A stretch of DNA of 64,000 nucleotides from Vibrio maerlii (GCF_003415655.1 NZ_QRHC01000007.1:186001-250000); one strand, 5' to 3'; shown: positions 24,044 to 33,072, numbered from the stretch's first letter. Notes: generated by a model from the letters alone, not told the origin. Numbers and translations: made by a program.

Positions 24044-24679
24044 ATGAAACGACCAATGAGCCAGCTAACAAAAATCGTTTTACTAATGGTGATGAGCTCC
24101 AATGTGATTGCCGGTGGGGAATCACAAGTTGTGGCAGAACACGATTCAGTGAACTTCTTTGATAAACCAATTATCGAACAATTTAACGACAAAGCTTTCG
24201 ACTACAAGGCAAAAGCTTATGGTGATTACGCCGTGTTTTTCAACCTGTGTCAAAAGCATCCAGATGACCCCAAATGTGGTGAAGAACTGGATTTCTATAA
24301 GGCAGGATACTATCGTGCAAAAGCCGCGGAAGAAGCGTTTTCGATGTCGGTTCAGCCTCATTTTAAAGACTTAAAATTGCCTACTATTGCGTATTCGGAT
24401 TTAGCAAAGGATCTTAATTATTTAGGTTATTTGAATCAATCGGATGACGCTCAATTTGATGAGTTATTGGTTGCACTAAACCTATGGTTAGCGAAGCAAG
24501 ATCTCGAACCAACAGTCGATATCTATTTAGCTCACGGTTATGCGATGAGTTTGGAAGCATTGATTGCAAAGCACTCAGATTCCGCAAAGCCCTCAGACCT
24601 CGCAAAACATTCAGGCTCTAAAAAGAACCTAGATTCTAAAATGAGCTTTGATTCTAAAAAACAGTTAGATTCTATGTAG
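24044..24679 (+). CDS. Exported protein of unknown function in the sulfatase operon
   Basis: A 211-residue protein with an N-terminal signal peptide (MKRPMSQLTKIVLLMVMSSNVIAG). The helical core contains a Cys pair (NLCQKHPDDPKCGEEL). The last ~40 residues are a low-complexity Lys/Ser/Asp tail built from short S-D-S-x-K units. I do not recognise the family. It lies 8 nt after the maturase and 10 nt before the next gene, so it is co-translated with the sulfatase-activation set and is probably periplasmic. Confidence 0.65.
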   Translation: MKRPMSQLTKIVLLMVMSSNVIAGGESQVVAEHDSVNFFDKPIIEQFNDKAFDYKAKAYGDYAVFFNLCQKHPDDPKCGEELDFYKAGYYRAKAAEEAFSMSVQPHFKDLKLPTIAYSDLAKDLNYLGYLNQSDDAQFDELLVALNLWLAKQDLEPTVDIYLAHGYAMSLEALIAKHSDSAKPSDLAKHSGSKKNLDSKMSFDSKKQLDSM

Positions 24680-24689
24680 AGGCATAACC

Positions 24690-25646
24690 GTGTTGAGAGT
24701 CCTATTTATCGTACTGTTTTCGGTGTTTTTTACTGATTTTCTAGCGGCAGCTGAAGCCCCGGTTACCAGTGAAAAAGACTTGGCAAGCTGGTCTCAGGAT
24801 ACTAATCAACCTTTAGATTTAAGGGTTGATGCAACTCGCGCATTACGTGGCTTTGATGGACCAAATGCGTTAATCGCTGTGAGCCGCGCCTCGCGCGAGA
24901 TTGCGCCAAGAATGCGCGTGGCAGCCATTGATGCGGCGGCACATTGGTCTGTGATTGGTAAATGGGACTTGATGTACCCACTGACTACAGATGTTGATCT
25001 ATCCGTACAGAAAGCCGCGATCTTTTCATTGCTTCCTCATTGGCAAGAGTTTGATAAGCCGATGAGATTATCGTTAGAAAAATCGATTGAACATTTGGAA
25101 AAAAATCTTCCGAAAAGTGTCGAGAGTGAGCTGGAACTCGCGTGGGTCGAACATGCTACTGGTAATTTAAACGCAGCTGAAGAACGCCTTATCAATCTGA
25201 ATCATTCGAGTGAAGATATGCGTGTGATTATTGGCTTGTCAAAGATTCAACTACAAAGTCAAGGTGGCGAAGTAGCACGACAAACACTGGAAGAGGCGCT
25301 AGTCGTGCATCCAAGCGAGTCTAGCCTTTACTATGAGATAGCCAAGTTGAATTACTCGCTTGGAGAGTACCAGAAGGCACAGAGCAGCTTTGAAATGGCG
25401 CACTCATTGTCTCCATTGAATTCTACGTATGCTTATACGTTAGCGACAGCGATACGTGACACCCAACCGAAACGTGCAACTGAACTTTTTGATATCGCTT
25501 ATCAAGGCTCTCAAGACCCGACTCATTTGTACGCAAAATGCGACATCTTGCTGGCTATTAAAGATGACGCTTCAACTTGTATTGCTGAACTAGAGCTAGT
25601 CGCTCCAGCGTACATTGTCCAAGATTTAGTTTCTTCGTATCAGTAA
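24690..25646 (+). CDS. Exported HEAT/TPR-repeat protein
   Basis: A 318-residue protein with signal peptide (MLRVLFIVLFSVFFTDFLAAA). The first part holds HEAT-like helical repeats (LRVDATRALRGF...RMRVAAIDAAAHW...VDLSVQKAAIFSLL). The second part holds TPR-like repeats (ELELAWVEHATGNLNAAEERL, SLYYEIAKLNYSLGEYQKAQSSFEMAHSLSPLN). Such a protein is a likely periplasmic scaffold. It precedes the MoxR gene by 9 nt, which suggests a link between the periplasmic sulfatase and the membrane VWA proteins. That link is an inference. Confidence 0.7.
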   Translation: MLRVLFIVLFSVFFTDFLAAAEAPVTSEKDLASWSQDTNQPLDLRVDATRALRGFDGPNALIAVSRASREIAPRMRVAAIDAAAHWSVIGKWDLMYPLTTDVDLSVQKAAIFSLLPHWQEFDKPMRLSLEKSIEHLEKNLPKSVESELELAWVEHATGNLNAAEERLINLNHSSEDMRVIIGLSKIQLQSQGGEVARQTLEEALVVHPSESSLYYEIAKLNYSLGEYQKAQSSFEMAHSLSPLNSTYAYTLATAIRDTQPKRATELFDIAYQGSQDPTHLYAKCDILLAIKDDASTCIAELELVAPAYIVQDLVSSYQ

Positions 25647-25655
25647 AGGCAGATT

Positions 25656-26666
25656 ATGACTGAAAATCGTTGTTTGGAATCCGTATCAAACCTAATAAAA
25701 ACGGTGAATCAAAGTGTGGTAGGGCAAGAGCACCTGACACAATCATTGGTGATTGCACTTTTAACGGGTGGTCATGTACTGCTAGAAGGTTTGCCGGGAA
25801 CCGCAAAAACGCGTTCGGTGAAGTCTCTTGCAACGGCATTAGATATTGACTTCAAACGCGTACAGTTTACTCCAGATCTGCTTCCATCTGATGTCACCGG
25901 CGCAAATGTCTATGATAAAGACACCGGTACGTTGAAGTTTCAACCTGGCCCGATCTTTAGCTCAATATTACTTGCCGATGAGGTCAACCGCGCACCAGCG
26001 AAAGTGCAAGCAGCATTGCTTGAAGCGATGGCAGAAGGTACGGTAACGACTAATGGTCAAACCCTTTCTCTGCCTGAACCATTTATGGTGCTTGCAACGC
26101 AAAACCCAATCGAACAAGAGGGAACCTACCCATTGCCTGAAGCGCAGATGGATCGCTTCGTAATGAAGGTCGATGTGCACTACCCAACGCTAGAGTCAGA
26201 GATGGACATTATCCGTCTGGTTCGTCAAGAAGCATTAGGAGAACTGCCTAGCAGTGGTAAACAAACAATCGATAATCACTCAACTAACAATAGTACTTTG
26301 GAATTAAGTGTTGATGATATCCGTCAAGCAAAACAGCAAGTGAAATGCATTTACTGTTCAGAATCTATCGATACCTATATTGCTTCTTTGACGCATGCCA
26401 CAAGGCAACCGGAAACTTTTCCTCATAGTCAACTTAGCCACTGGCTATTGGTCGGAGCCAGTCCTCGCGCCTCTATTGCAATGGATAATTGTAGCCGTGC
26501 GCACGCTTGGCTTCAGGGGCGTGATTATGTCACACCTGACGATGTGAGAAGCGTTGCTCACTCAGTGCTTGGTCACCGAATTTCGTTGAGCTTTGAGGCG
26601 CTGTCTTCTGGCGTATCAAAGGCCGATGTCGTAGATGAGTTGTTGAAAGTGGTGCCGCTGGCATAA
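25656..26666 (+). CDS. moxR: MoxR-family AAA+ ATPase
   Basis: A 336-residue protein with Walker A in LLEGLPGTAKTRSVKSLA, Walker B in ILLADEVNRAPAKVQAALLEAM, and the sensor and family block ATQNPIEQEGTYPLPEAQMDRF. MoxR ATPases act with VWA proteins to insert metals or remodel target enzymes (for example NorQD, CbbQO and the methanol dehydrogenase mxa system). Here it is directly followed by DUF58, DUF4381 and two VWA genes, the standard MoxR set. It is cytoplasmic, acting at the inner membrane. Confidence 0.93.
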   Translation: MTENRCLESVSNLIKTVNQSVVGQEHLTQSLVIALLTGGHVLLEGLPGTAKTRSVKSLATALDIDFKRVQFTPDLLPSDVTGANVYDKDTGTLKFQPGPIFSSILLADEVNRAPAKVQAALLEAMAEGTVTTNGQTLSLPEPFMVLATQNPIEQEGTYPLPEAQMDRFVMKVDVHYPTLESEMDIIRLVRQEALGELPSSGKQTIDNHSTNNSTLELSVDDIRQAKQQVKCIYCSESIDTYIASLTHATRQPETFPHSQLSHWLLVGASPRASIAMDNCSRAHAWLQGRDYVTPDDVRSVAHSVLGHRISLSFEALSSGVSKADVVDELLKVVPLA

Positions 26667-26675
26667 GGCGTACTG

Positions 26676-27617
26676 ATGTCAAAAGATCATGTCGATTCAA
26701 GGGTCTACAGTGACTTACAAGCGTTACTCAAAACGGAGCACCTTGCTCAGCAATTGGTGCTGCCACCGAGCGCCAAGTTCGGGTCTCGGTTAGTCGGTAG
26801 GCATTTTTCCAGTTTTAGTGGGCGTGGCTTGAGTTTTGAAGAGTTTCGTCATTATCAAGCGGGCGATGATACACGCAATATCGATTGGGCGGTGACTCTA
26901 CGGACTGGGGAGCCTTATGTAAGAGTATTCTCGGAGGAAAAAGATCGTCCCGTTTACTTGGTTGTTGACCAAGGCTCTAACATGTTTTTCTCTTCGGTCG
27001 ACACAATGAAATCAGTGGTGAGTGCTGAAGTCGCCGCTGCATGTGCGTTCAGCTGTGTAAAAAGTGGTGACCGATTGGCCGCCGTACTCGTCGGCGACGA
27101 ATCTATTGATTTGTTCCCACCACGTCGTAGCCGTGACCACATTTACCAGATACTAGGTAAAATAGAACAGATGAATCAGTCTTTATCCGCGCAGGGTCGT
27201 GTTGATTCAAGTCCTCAATCGCAAATTGAAAAAGCGCTAAAAGACATTGCCATCATGAAGCCAAAAGGGGCTCTGATTATTGTGCTGACAGATTTCTATA
27301 ATCTGCAAGAAAGCACAATAAAGCAACTGCAGTGGCTAAAGCAACACAATGATGTATTGGGTGTTGCAATTAGAGATCCTCTGGAAATGGATCTTAATCC
27401 TTCTGAGTCTTTGTTAATGAGTGATGGTGACCACCAAGTGTTATTGGGCGACGAGTACGCTGAACAATTGGTTCGTTATAACCAAGAGCACAATCAAAAA
27501 TCGGATCGTTTAAGGGTTCTGTTTGCGGCTAATGGTTTTCCAATGATTGAGCTTTCCACTACAGGTACTCATCAGCGTGACCTTATCCAACAAATGATGG
27601 GGAATCGCCGTGTCTAA
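26676..27617 (+). CDS. DUF58 protein (MxaS/YeaD2-like, VWA-related)
   Basis: A 313-residue protein. The DUF58 signature SGRGLSFEEFRHYQAGDDTRNIDWAVTLRTGEPYVRVFSEE is at residues about 45-88, followed by a VWA-like fold with a degenerate metal site (VVDQGSNMF instead of DxSxS). DUF58 proteins nearly always follow MoxR and are thought to be its adaptor. The stop overlaps the next gene by 8 nt. Confidence 0.9.
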   Translation: MSKDHVDSRVYSDLQALLKTEHLAQQLVLPPSAKFGSRLVGRHFSSFSGRGLSFEEFRHYQAGDDTRNIDWAVTLRTGEPYVRVFSEEKDRPVYLVVDQGSNMFFSSVDTMKSVVSAEVAAACAFSCVKSGDRLAAVLVGDESIDLFPPRRSRDHIYQILGKIEQMNQSLSAQGRVDSSPQSQIEKALKDIAIMKPKGALIIVLTDFYNLQESTIKQLQWLKQHNDVLGVAIRDPLEMDLNPSESLLMSDGDHQVLLGDEYAEQLVRYNQEHNQKSDRLRVLFAANGFPMIELSTTGTHQRDLIQQMMGNRRV

Positions 27618-28107
27618 CAACAGCCTTCTAGAACACTTTATTGATCCACTATCTCCTACTGCAATTTCTTGGATGCCACAAACCACGGGATGGAAGGTCG
27701 TGGCTGTAGCGTTTTGTTTATTGGTTTCGTTTTGGTGTTATCGCACGTGGTTAGAATTCAAACAGCAGGGGTACCGGCGTGAGGCGATTAGACAGCTCAA
27801 ACAATTAACCTTTGACTGTCAGGTATTAAATGAGCCTCAAATAACACTTCAACAGCTGAATCAAATCGCAAAGCACACAGCGATGCAAGCATACCCAAAT
27901 CTAGAAATAGCAAGTGTGTACGACCGCGATTGGCTTGAGGTCCTTGATCGCACTTGCAACGAAATTGATTTCAAACAGCCTCTGTTTGTTGTATGGCAGC
28001 GTAGCTTATATAACCCAGCTCATGAGAATTGGGACTCACACCAGTTAAATGAGCTTATTGATGCGATTCATACCTGGGTAAAGCATCACACTAAGGAGTT
28101 GAAATGA
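27610..28107 (+). CDS. DUF4381 membrane protein
   Basis: A 165-residue protein with one transmembrane helix (VVAVAFCLLVSFWCYRTWL, residues about 30-48) and a cytoplasmic helical domain (YRREAIRQLKQLTFDCQ...). This size, topology and place between DUF58 and a VWA protein match DUF4381. It overlaps both neighbours (8 and 4 nt), implying translational coupling. Confidence 0.85.
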   Translation: MSNNSLLEHFIDPLSPTAISWMPQTTGWKVVAVAFCLLVSFWCYRTWLEFKQQGYRREAIRQLKQLTFDCQVLNEPQITLQQLNQIAKHTAMQAYPNLEIASVYDRDWLEVLDRTCNEIDFKQPLFVVWQRSLYNPAHENWDSHQLNELIDAIHTWVKHHTKELK

Positions 28108-29108
28108 TTTCCTTTGAAGTACTTGAAGCCCTGTGGTTATTGCCTTTGCCCTTATTTGTGTACAAGCTAGCTCCTAGTTACCTTTCACGACAGCAGGCAA
28201 TTAAAGTGCCTTTTTTCAATGTGTTAGTGAATGAGTTAGGGATTAAACCACAGCCGGGTGCGCAGACAGCAAGAGTGATACGTCCACAAAAAGCAATCAT
28301 TGCTTTTGGTTGGTTGATGTTAGTGCTTGCTGCCGCCAAGCCGGTGTGGATGTTAGACCCACAAACCTACGAGCGATCAGGTCGCGACCTTATGCTGGTG
28401 GTCGATCTCTCGGGTTCGATGGTGACGCAAGATTTCACGGATGAATTTGGCCAACCTCAAACCCGCTTAGACAGCGCAAAACAGGTTCTTAAGTCTTTTA
28501 GTCAGAGACGGGAAGGGGATCGGTTGGGCCTTATTTTGTTCGGCGATTCGGCATTTTTGCAGTCCCCCTTCACACTTGATCACGCAGCTTGGCTGGAGCT
28601 TCTCCATCAAACTGAAGTCGCGATGGCCGGTGAAAGCACCAGTCTAGGCGACGCTATCGGTTTGGGTATTAAAACCTTCTTAGAAGAAAGCGGTGACTCT
28701 TCGAATCAAGAAAAAGTGATGATTGTGCTCACCGATGGCAATGATACCGACAGTTTGGTTCCTCCTATTGATGCTGCCAAGGTTGCAGCCGCAAAAGGAA
28801 TTCGTGTTCATATGGTAGCGATGGGTTCTTTGGCCTCATCCGGCGATGAAGCGATTGATATGGATGTCATTAATCAAGCGGCTGCGTTAACAGGTGGCGA
28901 AGCTTTCTTAGCGATGTCTGCTGAGTCATTAAACGATATCTATGTGGTGCTGGATGAGTTGGAGCCTAAATTGTTTGAGAGTTTTACCTACCAACAGAGC
29001 GTATCTCTTCACTACATTCCAGTGATCGCCATTTTTTTGCTTCACCTCTGCTTTGTGATTGTTATGAGCATTAGACGCAATAGACCAAAAATAGGAGCAC
29101 AAGTTTGA
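28104..29108 (+). CDS. batA: BatA-like VWA membrane protein
   Basis: A 334-residue protein. N-terminal helices flank residues about 10-90, then a VWA domain with an intact metal site D-L-S-G-S-M (MLVVDLSGSMVTQDF), a Thr in GESTSLGDAI and Asp in LTDGND, and a C-terminal helix (YIPVIAIFLLHLCFVIVMSI). BatA-type proteins hold the VWA domain on the periplasmic side. It overlaps both neighbours. The metal site suggests a role in binding divalent metal or a metal-bound partner. Confidence 0.9.
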   Translation: MISFEVLEALWLLPLPLFVYKLAPSYLSRQQAIKVPFFNVLVNELGIKPQPGAQTARVIRPQKAIIAFGWLMLVLAAAKPVWMLDPQTYERSGRDLMLVVDLSGSMVTQDFTDEFGQPQTRLDSAKQVLKSFSQRREGDRLGLILFGDSAFLQSPFTLDHAAWLELLHQTEVAMAGESTSLGDAIGLGIKTFLEESGDSSNQEKVMIVLTDGNDTDSLVPPIDAAKVAAAKGIRVHMVAMGSLASSGDEAIDMDVINQAAALTGGEAFLAMSAESLNDIYVVLDELEPKLFESFTYQQSVSLHYIPVIAIFLLHLCFVIVMSIRRNRPKIGAQV

Positions 29109-30718
29109 TGGAAGCATTTCACTTTATGCGACCGGAATGGTTGCTGCTATTGTTGCCCTTTCTGTTACTCATTGCCTATAAGTTGAAGCAAGGGAGTGAA
29201 TTATCGAGTGATGTTAAAGCTATTCCCTCCCACCTTAGGCGTGCTTTATTGGTTGGTCATGGGCGTTGGCGACGCAATACTCCTACTATTTTACTCGGAT
29301 TGCTGGGTGTCTTAGCGGCTATAGTGGCTGCAGGACCAAGCTGGCAGCGTCAGGTATCGCCAATCAGTGAAGACAACTCTGCTTTGGTGGTGATTCTCGA
29401 TGTGTCAGATTCTATGTTGCAAAATGATATCGCGCCGTCACGACTATATCGAGCCAAGCAAAAGATCAATCAATTGATTGAACAGCGCAACGCAGGCTTA
29501 ACCTCATTAGTGGTTTATTCGGGCAGTGCACATCTTGCGATGCCCTTGACGAAAGATAAGGCGGTATTTAAGCCATTATTGGATGGTATACACCCTGATG
29601 TGATGCCTCGAGAGGGCAAGTTTGAACACTACTCGCTTTCTGTGGTCAGTTCGTTATTACGTAATCACCCCAGTAATGCAACGGTGCTTCTTGTTTCTGA
29701 TGCCGTTAACGTCAATCAGTTTGATAGCTGGCAACAATATTTTACTGAAACAGAACATCAACTTTTAATCTGGGGAATCGGGTCAAATAAGCGTCAAGCC
29801 GCAATGCCATTGGATGAAGACAGCTTGGAGCGGCTCGCGAGTACGATAGACGGGGAGTATGTTCGCTTTGAATCCGATGATTCAGATATCACTCAATTAT
29901 TGAAAAAAGTATCAGCAAGCTCTCAGCTGAATGGTGAAGAATCCGAGCCCTGGCTTGATTCAGGTTACATGGTGGTTTGGTTAATGGTTCCGATCTATTT
30001 GCTCTGGGCACGTAAAGGCTGGGTCGTACAGTGGTGCTTGCCGTTGGTGGTGTTGTTTTCTGCCTTTCACTCTGAATCTACTTATGCCGGGGACTTCGTT
30101 TTCTTTGATCTGTGGTTGAGTAAAGATCAGCAGGGGCAGTACTTATATAACAATGAAGAGTATCTCCAAGCAGCAGAAACCTTTGAGGATTATCATTGGA
30201 AAGCGGAGTCTTACTATCAGGCTGGTGAATATGAGTTGGCGAAAAATTATTACCTCAGACTTGATACTTTAGATGCTCAACTTGGTGTCGGCGCTTCTTT
30301 AGCAAGACAAAAGGAATATGTAAAAGCGCGAGATTGGTATCAATCAATGCAAGTCCACTACCCAGAAAATGCAACCGTAAAAGCCAACCTTGACGTCGTA
30401 CTAAAAATTGTCGAATACATCAATAAGTTCAGCGAAGGCCAAGCGAAAAGCAATGAGCGACAAAAAAGTAAAGAATTGGGTGACAAACCGAAAAAGTCAG
30501 ATGGTGTTGAGCAGTTAGTACAGCAAGATCAGATTCTGGCAGAAAAACTTTCGGCTACAGATATTTTGAACAGTGAAGCGATGAATGACAAGTGGATGAA
30601 CCGAGTAGAAACCAATCTAGCCCCCTTTCTTTCGAATAAGTTTTACCTTCAATTAGAAAAAGGGGTGGGTACGAACGGGTACGACTCACAAGACGTTGAA
30701 TTGAGTCGTTTACCATAG
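29108..30718 (+). CDS. batB: BatB/BatC-like VWA-TPR membrane protein
   Basis: A 536-residue protein starting at ATG 29108, overlapping the batA stop (TGATG) with AGGAG upstream. N-terminal helices are followed by VWA with site D-V-S-D-S-M (VVILDVSDSMLQNDI), a helix near residue 300, and then TPR repeats (EYLQAAETFEDYHWKAESYYQAGEYELAKNYYLRL...). This is a BatB-BatC fusion, common in gammaproteobacteria. The charged region NERQKSKELGDKPKKSDG precedes the C-terminus. Confidence 0.9.
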   Translation: MEAFHFMRPEWLLLLLPFLLLIAYKLKQGSELSSDVKAIPSHLRRALLVGHGRWRRNTPTILLGLLGVLAAIVAAGPSWQRQVSPISEDNSALVVILDVSDSMLQNDIAPSRLYRAKQKINQLIEQRNAGLTSLVVYSGSAHLAMPLTKDKAVFKPLLDGIHPDVMPREGKFEHYSLSVVSSLLRNHPSNATVLLVSDAVNVNQFDSWQQYFTETEHQLLIWGIGSNKRQAAMPLDEDSLERLASTIDGEYVRFESDDSDITQLLKKVSASSQLNGEESEPWLDSGYMVVWLMVPIYLLWARKGWVVQWCLPLVVLFSAFHSESTYAGDFVFFDLWLSKDQQGQYLYNNEEYLQAAETFEDYHWKAESYYQAGEYELAKNYYLRLDTLDAQLGVGASLARQKEYVKARDWYQSMQVHYPENATVKANLDVVLKIVEYINKFSEGQAKSNERQKSKELGDKPKKSDGVEQLVQQDQILAEKLSATDILNSEAMNDKWMNRVETNLAPFLSNKFYLQLEKGVGTNGYDSQDVELSRLP

Positions 30719-30734
30719 GCAATGAGGATTAGTC

Positions 30735-32012
30735 ATGAAAACACTGAATAAATCTGTTGTTGCCTTTGTTGCTTTGCTAGTCAGTACAATGAACATCGCA
30801 TGGGCAAGTACCAGTCAGCAAGAACAACTGATGCAACTATCTCAACAAAAACGTGTGGTTGTGAACGCGACAATAGCACCAACAACGACAATCGTTCCCA
30901 ATCAGCAAGTGGTCGTGAATATAGAGGTGATGACCGATACCTGGTTCACCAAAGGCACCCGAGTTCACCGCTTTGATGTACATAATGCTTTGGTGATGCA
31001 GCGTTCTTCATTTGCTACCAACTCTATAGAAAGAACGAACGGCCGCAAATATTCAAAGCAGGTGTGGGAGATGGTGGTTTACCCTTTAGAAGAAGGGCGC
31101 TTTTATGTCCCTAGCATTGTGATTGACCTTGCGGTAAGGGGAGACGAAGGTAATGTTGCTGGTCAATTGATTACTCAGCCTTTTGAGTTCGATGTTGAAG
31201 CAATGACAGCTGTTAATGAGGATGCGAATTGGATTGTTGGTGAGAACTCAAAATTCACTCAGGTTTGGACTCATATTCCGACGAATGGTGAACCTCAACA
31301 GTTTAGCCATCTGGACGAATTAGAGCTGCATGTAGGGGATGCCATCGAGCGAACCGTAACCTACTCTATTGATAACGCGACGGCTACCTTGATTCCAAAG
31401 CTGTTGCCAGAATTTGAATCCTCGCAGATCATTAAATATACAGAATCGTCTCAATATCAAGATACACAAAATCGCGGTGTATACAGTGCTAGTCGCATAG
31501 ATAAAGAAATTTACGTCATTAACGATGCGGGGCAGGTTCAGATTCCCGATAATGAACTCTCTATTTGGTCTCCATCGGCAGATGTAGCAAAGACAGTCGT
31601 TTTAGGCGGGGTCCAGCTTGATATTAAGCACACGACAGCAAGTTATATTCGTATGCACTGGATGGTGTTGAGTGGGGTATTAGTCGGTAGCTTAGCTCTC
31701 ATTGTATTGATTATTCTTAGCATCAATAAATATCAAACTTTAGCTCAGAAACAAGCATTGCCTATCGGTTGGCTGTTTTTTCTATCTGTATGGAAAAGAG
31801 AAGATGCAAGAGCTGAGGCATTATTGTATCGAAAAAGACAACAAAATAAGCAGCTGGTACTGTTAGAAGCGACATTAAACAACAGGCAAACGGAGGGTAG
31901 TAGCTCTGATGTGCTTATAGGGCGCTGGCAACAGGCGAAATATCAAAACCAAGCTGGGGAAGTGGCTCGAAACAGCAGAAGGACCTGGATTAAACTCTGG
32001 TTTGCTCTTTGA
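30735..32012 (+). CDS. batD: BatD-like membrane protein
   Basis: A 425-residue protein with a signal peptide (to about residue 25), beta-rich extracytoplasmic domains (VVVNIEVMTDTWFTKGTRVHRFDVHN..., AIERTVTYSIDNATATLIPKLLP), a transmembrane helix (about 310-332, VLVGSLALIVLIILSIN) and a short basic cytoplasmic tail. Length and topology fit BatD, the usual last member of MoxR/Bat operons. It is 16 nt after the preceding gene, and a terminator follows. Confidence 0.85.
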   Translation: MKTLNKSVVAFVALLVSTMNIAWASTSQQEQLMQLSQQKRVVVNATIAPTTTIVPNQQVVVNIEVMTDTWFTKGTRVHRFDVHNALVMQRSSFATNSIERTNGRKYSKQVWEMVVYPLEEGRFYVPSIVIDLAVRGDEGNVAGQLITQPFEFDVEAMTAVNEDANWIVGENSKFTQVWTHIPTNGEPQQFSHLDELELHVGDAIERTVTYSIDNATATLIPKLLPEFESSQIIKYTESSQYQDTQNRGVYSASRIDKEIYVINDAGQVQIPDNELSIWSPSADVAKTVVLGGVQLDIKHTTASYIRMHWMVLSGVLVGSLALIVLIILSINKYQTLAQKQALPIGWLFFLSVWKREDARAEALLYRKRQQNKQLVLLEATLNNRQTEGSSSDVLIGRWQQAKYQNQAGEVARNSRRTWIKLWFAL

Positions 32013-32063
32013 TATTCCCATTATGGCAGTTTGGTGAGTGGTTTTTAGTGGGGCACAAATAAG

Positions 32064-32090
32064 AAACCCTAGCTTGTGCTAGGGTTTTTA
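32064..32090. terminator. Terminator ending the maturase/MoxR/Bat operon
   Basis: Stem AAACCCTAGC / GCTAGGGTTT plus T residues. It can also serve the convergent GntR gene. Confidence 0.8.
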
Positions 32091-32122
32091 ACGTAAATCT
32101 GATTTTCAACGTTATTTCCAGT

Positions 32123-32800
32123 TTATACCGTTAAACCTTCCTCGCCGATTCTCTTGAGCATACCGAAGCGCACGTGTTCTACTAATGTTTCTAGGTGTGC
32201 TTCAAAGTATGCGATGGCTGCTTTCTTATCGCCAGTAAGGCTAAGATTTGAAATGTTGCGCATTTTATCTAATTCAAGAAAACGCTCTGCATCTTCATAT
32301 GAAACGAAGGTATGAACATATCTTGCAAAGCGATTAATCAAACGCATAAGAAAGTCTGCCATAGACGCCATTTTGTGGTTGGTGAGAAGTGAGCTATAAA
32401 ACTGAATGAGCGTGTCAATCATATCCCCTTCACCACCAATTGGATTTTTTATTTGATTCAATTGATTACAAAACTTTAGTTGAGCAATTTGCCAGTTCTC
32501 GTCAGCGTTTTCTATGGCCTTAGCGATGACTATGTTCCCCGTAATCAACAGTGACTCTTTTACGTCTTCCAGTTCATCGAAAGTGAGGGGGGTTACATAA
32601 CAGCCTCTGTTCGCTTCCATGGTGACATAGCCTTCTTTGTCGAGAAGAAATAGCGCTTCACGCATTGGAGAAGCCCCTATTTCATATCTTTTTGTTAGCT
32701 TTGAAACGGCTAGATGCTCAGAAGGCTGGTGTATTCCTCTAAGTATGTTGCGTTTAATGGTTTCCTTAGCCGTTAGGCTTAATGTAGATAAAGAGTTCAT
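32123..32800 (-). CDS. GntR/FadR-family regulator (FCD-type)
   Basis: A 225-residue protein. The winged helix (TAKETIKRNILRGIHQPSEHLAVSKLTKRYEIGASPMREALFLLDKEGYVTM) is followed by an all-helical FCD-like domain (TFDELEDVKESLLITGN..., LETLVEHVRFGMLKRIG). This family senses small carboxylates or sugar acids. A GCAGTA site at 32908-32925 overlaps the -35 region of a TATAAT promoter for this gene, and an 18-bp palindrome at 32990 may be its own operator. It is divergent from the porin gene. Confidence 0.85.
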   Translation of the reverse strand: MNSLSTLSLTAKETIKRNILRGIHQPSEHLAVSKLTKRYEIGASPMREALFLLDKEGYVTMEANRGCYVTPLTFDELEDVKESLLITGNIVIAKAIENADENWQIAQLKFCNQLNQIKNPIGGEGDMIDTLIQFYSSLLTNHKMASMADFLMRLINRFARYVHTFVSYEDAERFLELDKMRNISNLSLTGDKKAAIAYFEAHLETLVEHVRFGMLKRIGEEGLTV

Positions 32801-32886
32801 TGCGTTGCTCGTTATAAATTCAACTGAATATTTAATTATTATTTAACTGTTTTAGATAATATCAGGAAAAATATTTAAATAAACAA

Positions 32887-32925
32887 ATTATAAATCCAAA
32901 ATTCAAATGCAGTAATTATACTGAT
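32887..32925 (-). promoter_or_regulatory. GCAGTA operator I with TATAAT promoter of the GntR gene
   Basis: TGCAGTA-ATTA-TACTGAT at 32908-32925. On the minus strand a perfect TATAAT (32887-32892) lies closer than in the other sites, so the site covers the -35 position and may repress here. Confidence 0.5.
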
Positions 32926-32989
32926 TTTGTCTTTTTGAGTAGATTAAACCCCTTATTCTTGGTGTTAAATTTAATTCAATGATGTTCTT

Positions 32990-33007
32990 TTAAGTAAATT
33001 TACTTAA
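32990..33007. promoter_or_regulatory. 18-bp perfect palindrome, candidate GntR operator
   Basis: TTAAGTAAATTTACTTAA, with a central GT-N6-AC as in FadR-subfamily operators. It lies between the divergent GntR and porin genes, 80 bp before the predicted porin start. Confidence 0.5.
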
Positions 33008-33027
33008 TTTTGTTAAATCTATATTGA

Positions 33028-33072
33028 TGCAGTAGTTTTTCCGTATTTTAATTGTGAGCCTCTCCACATAAT
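33028..33072 (+). promoter_or_regulatory. GCAGTA operator J and -10 box of the porin gene
   Basis: TGCAGTA-GTTT-TTCCGTA at 33028-33045 (N4). CATAAT (33067-33072) begins 21 nt after the proximal arm. The rest of the 32801-33137 gap holds only sites I and the palindrome at 32990. Confidence 0.7.
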
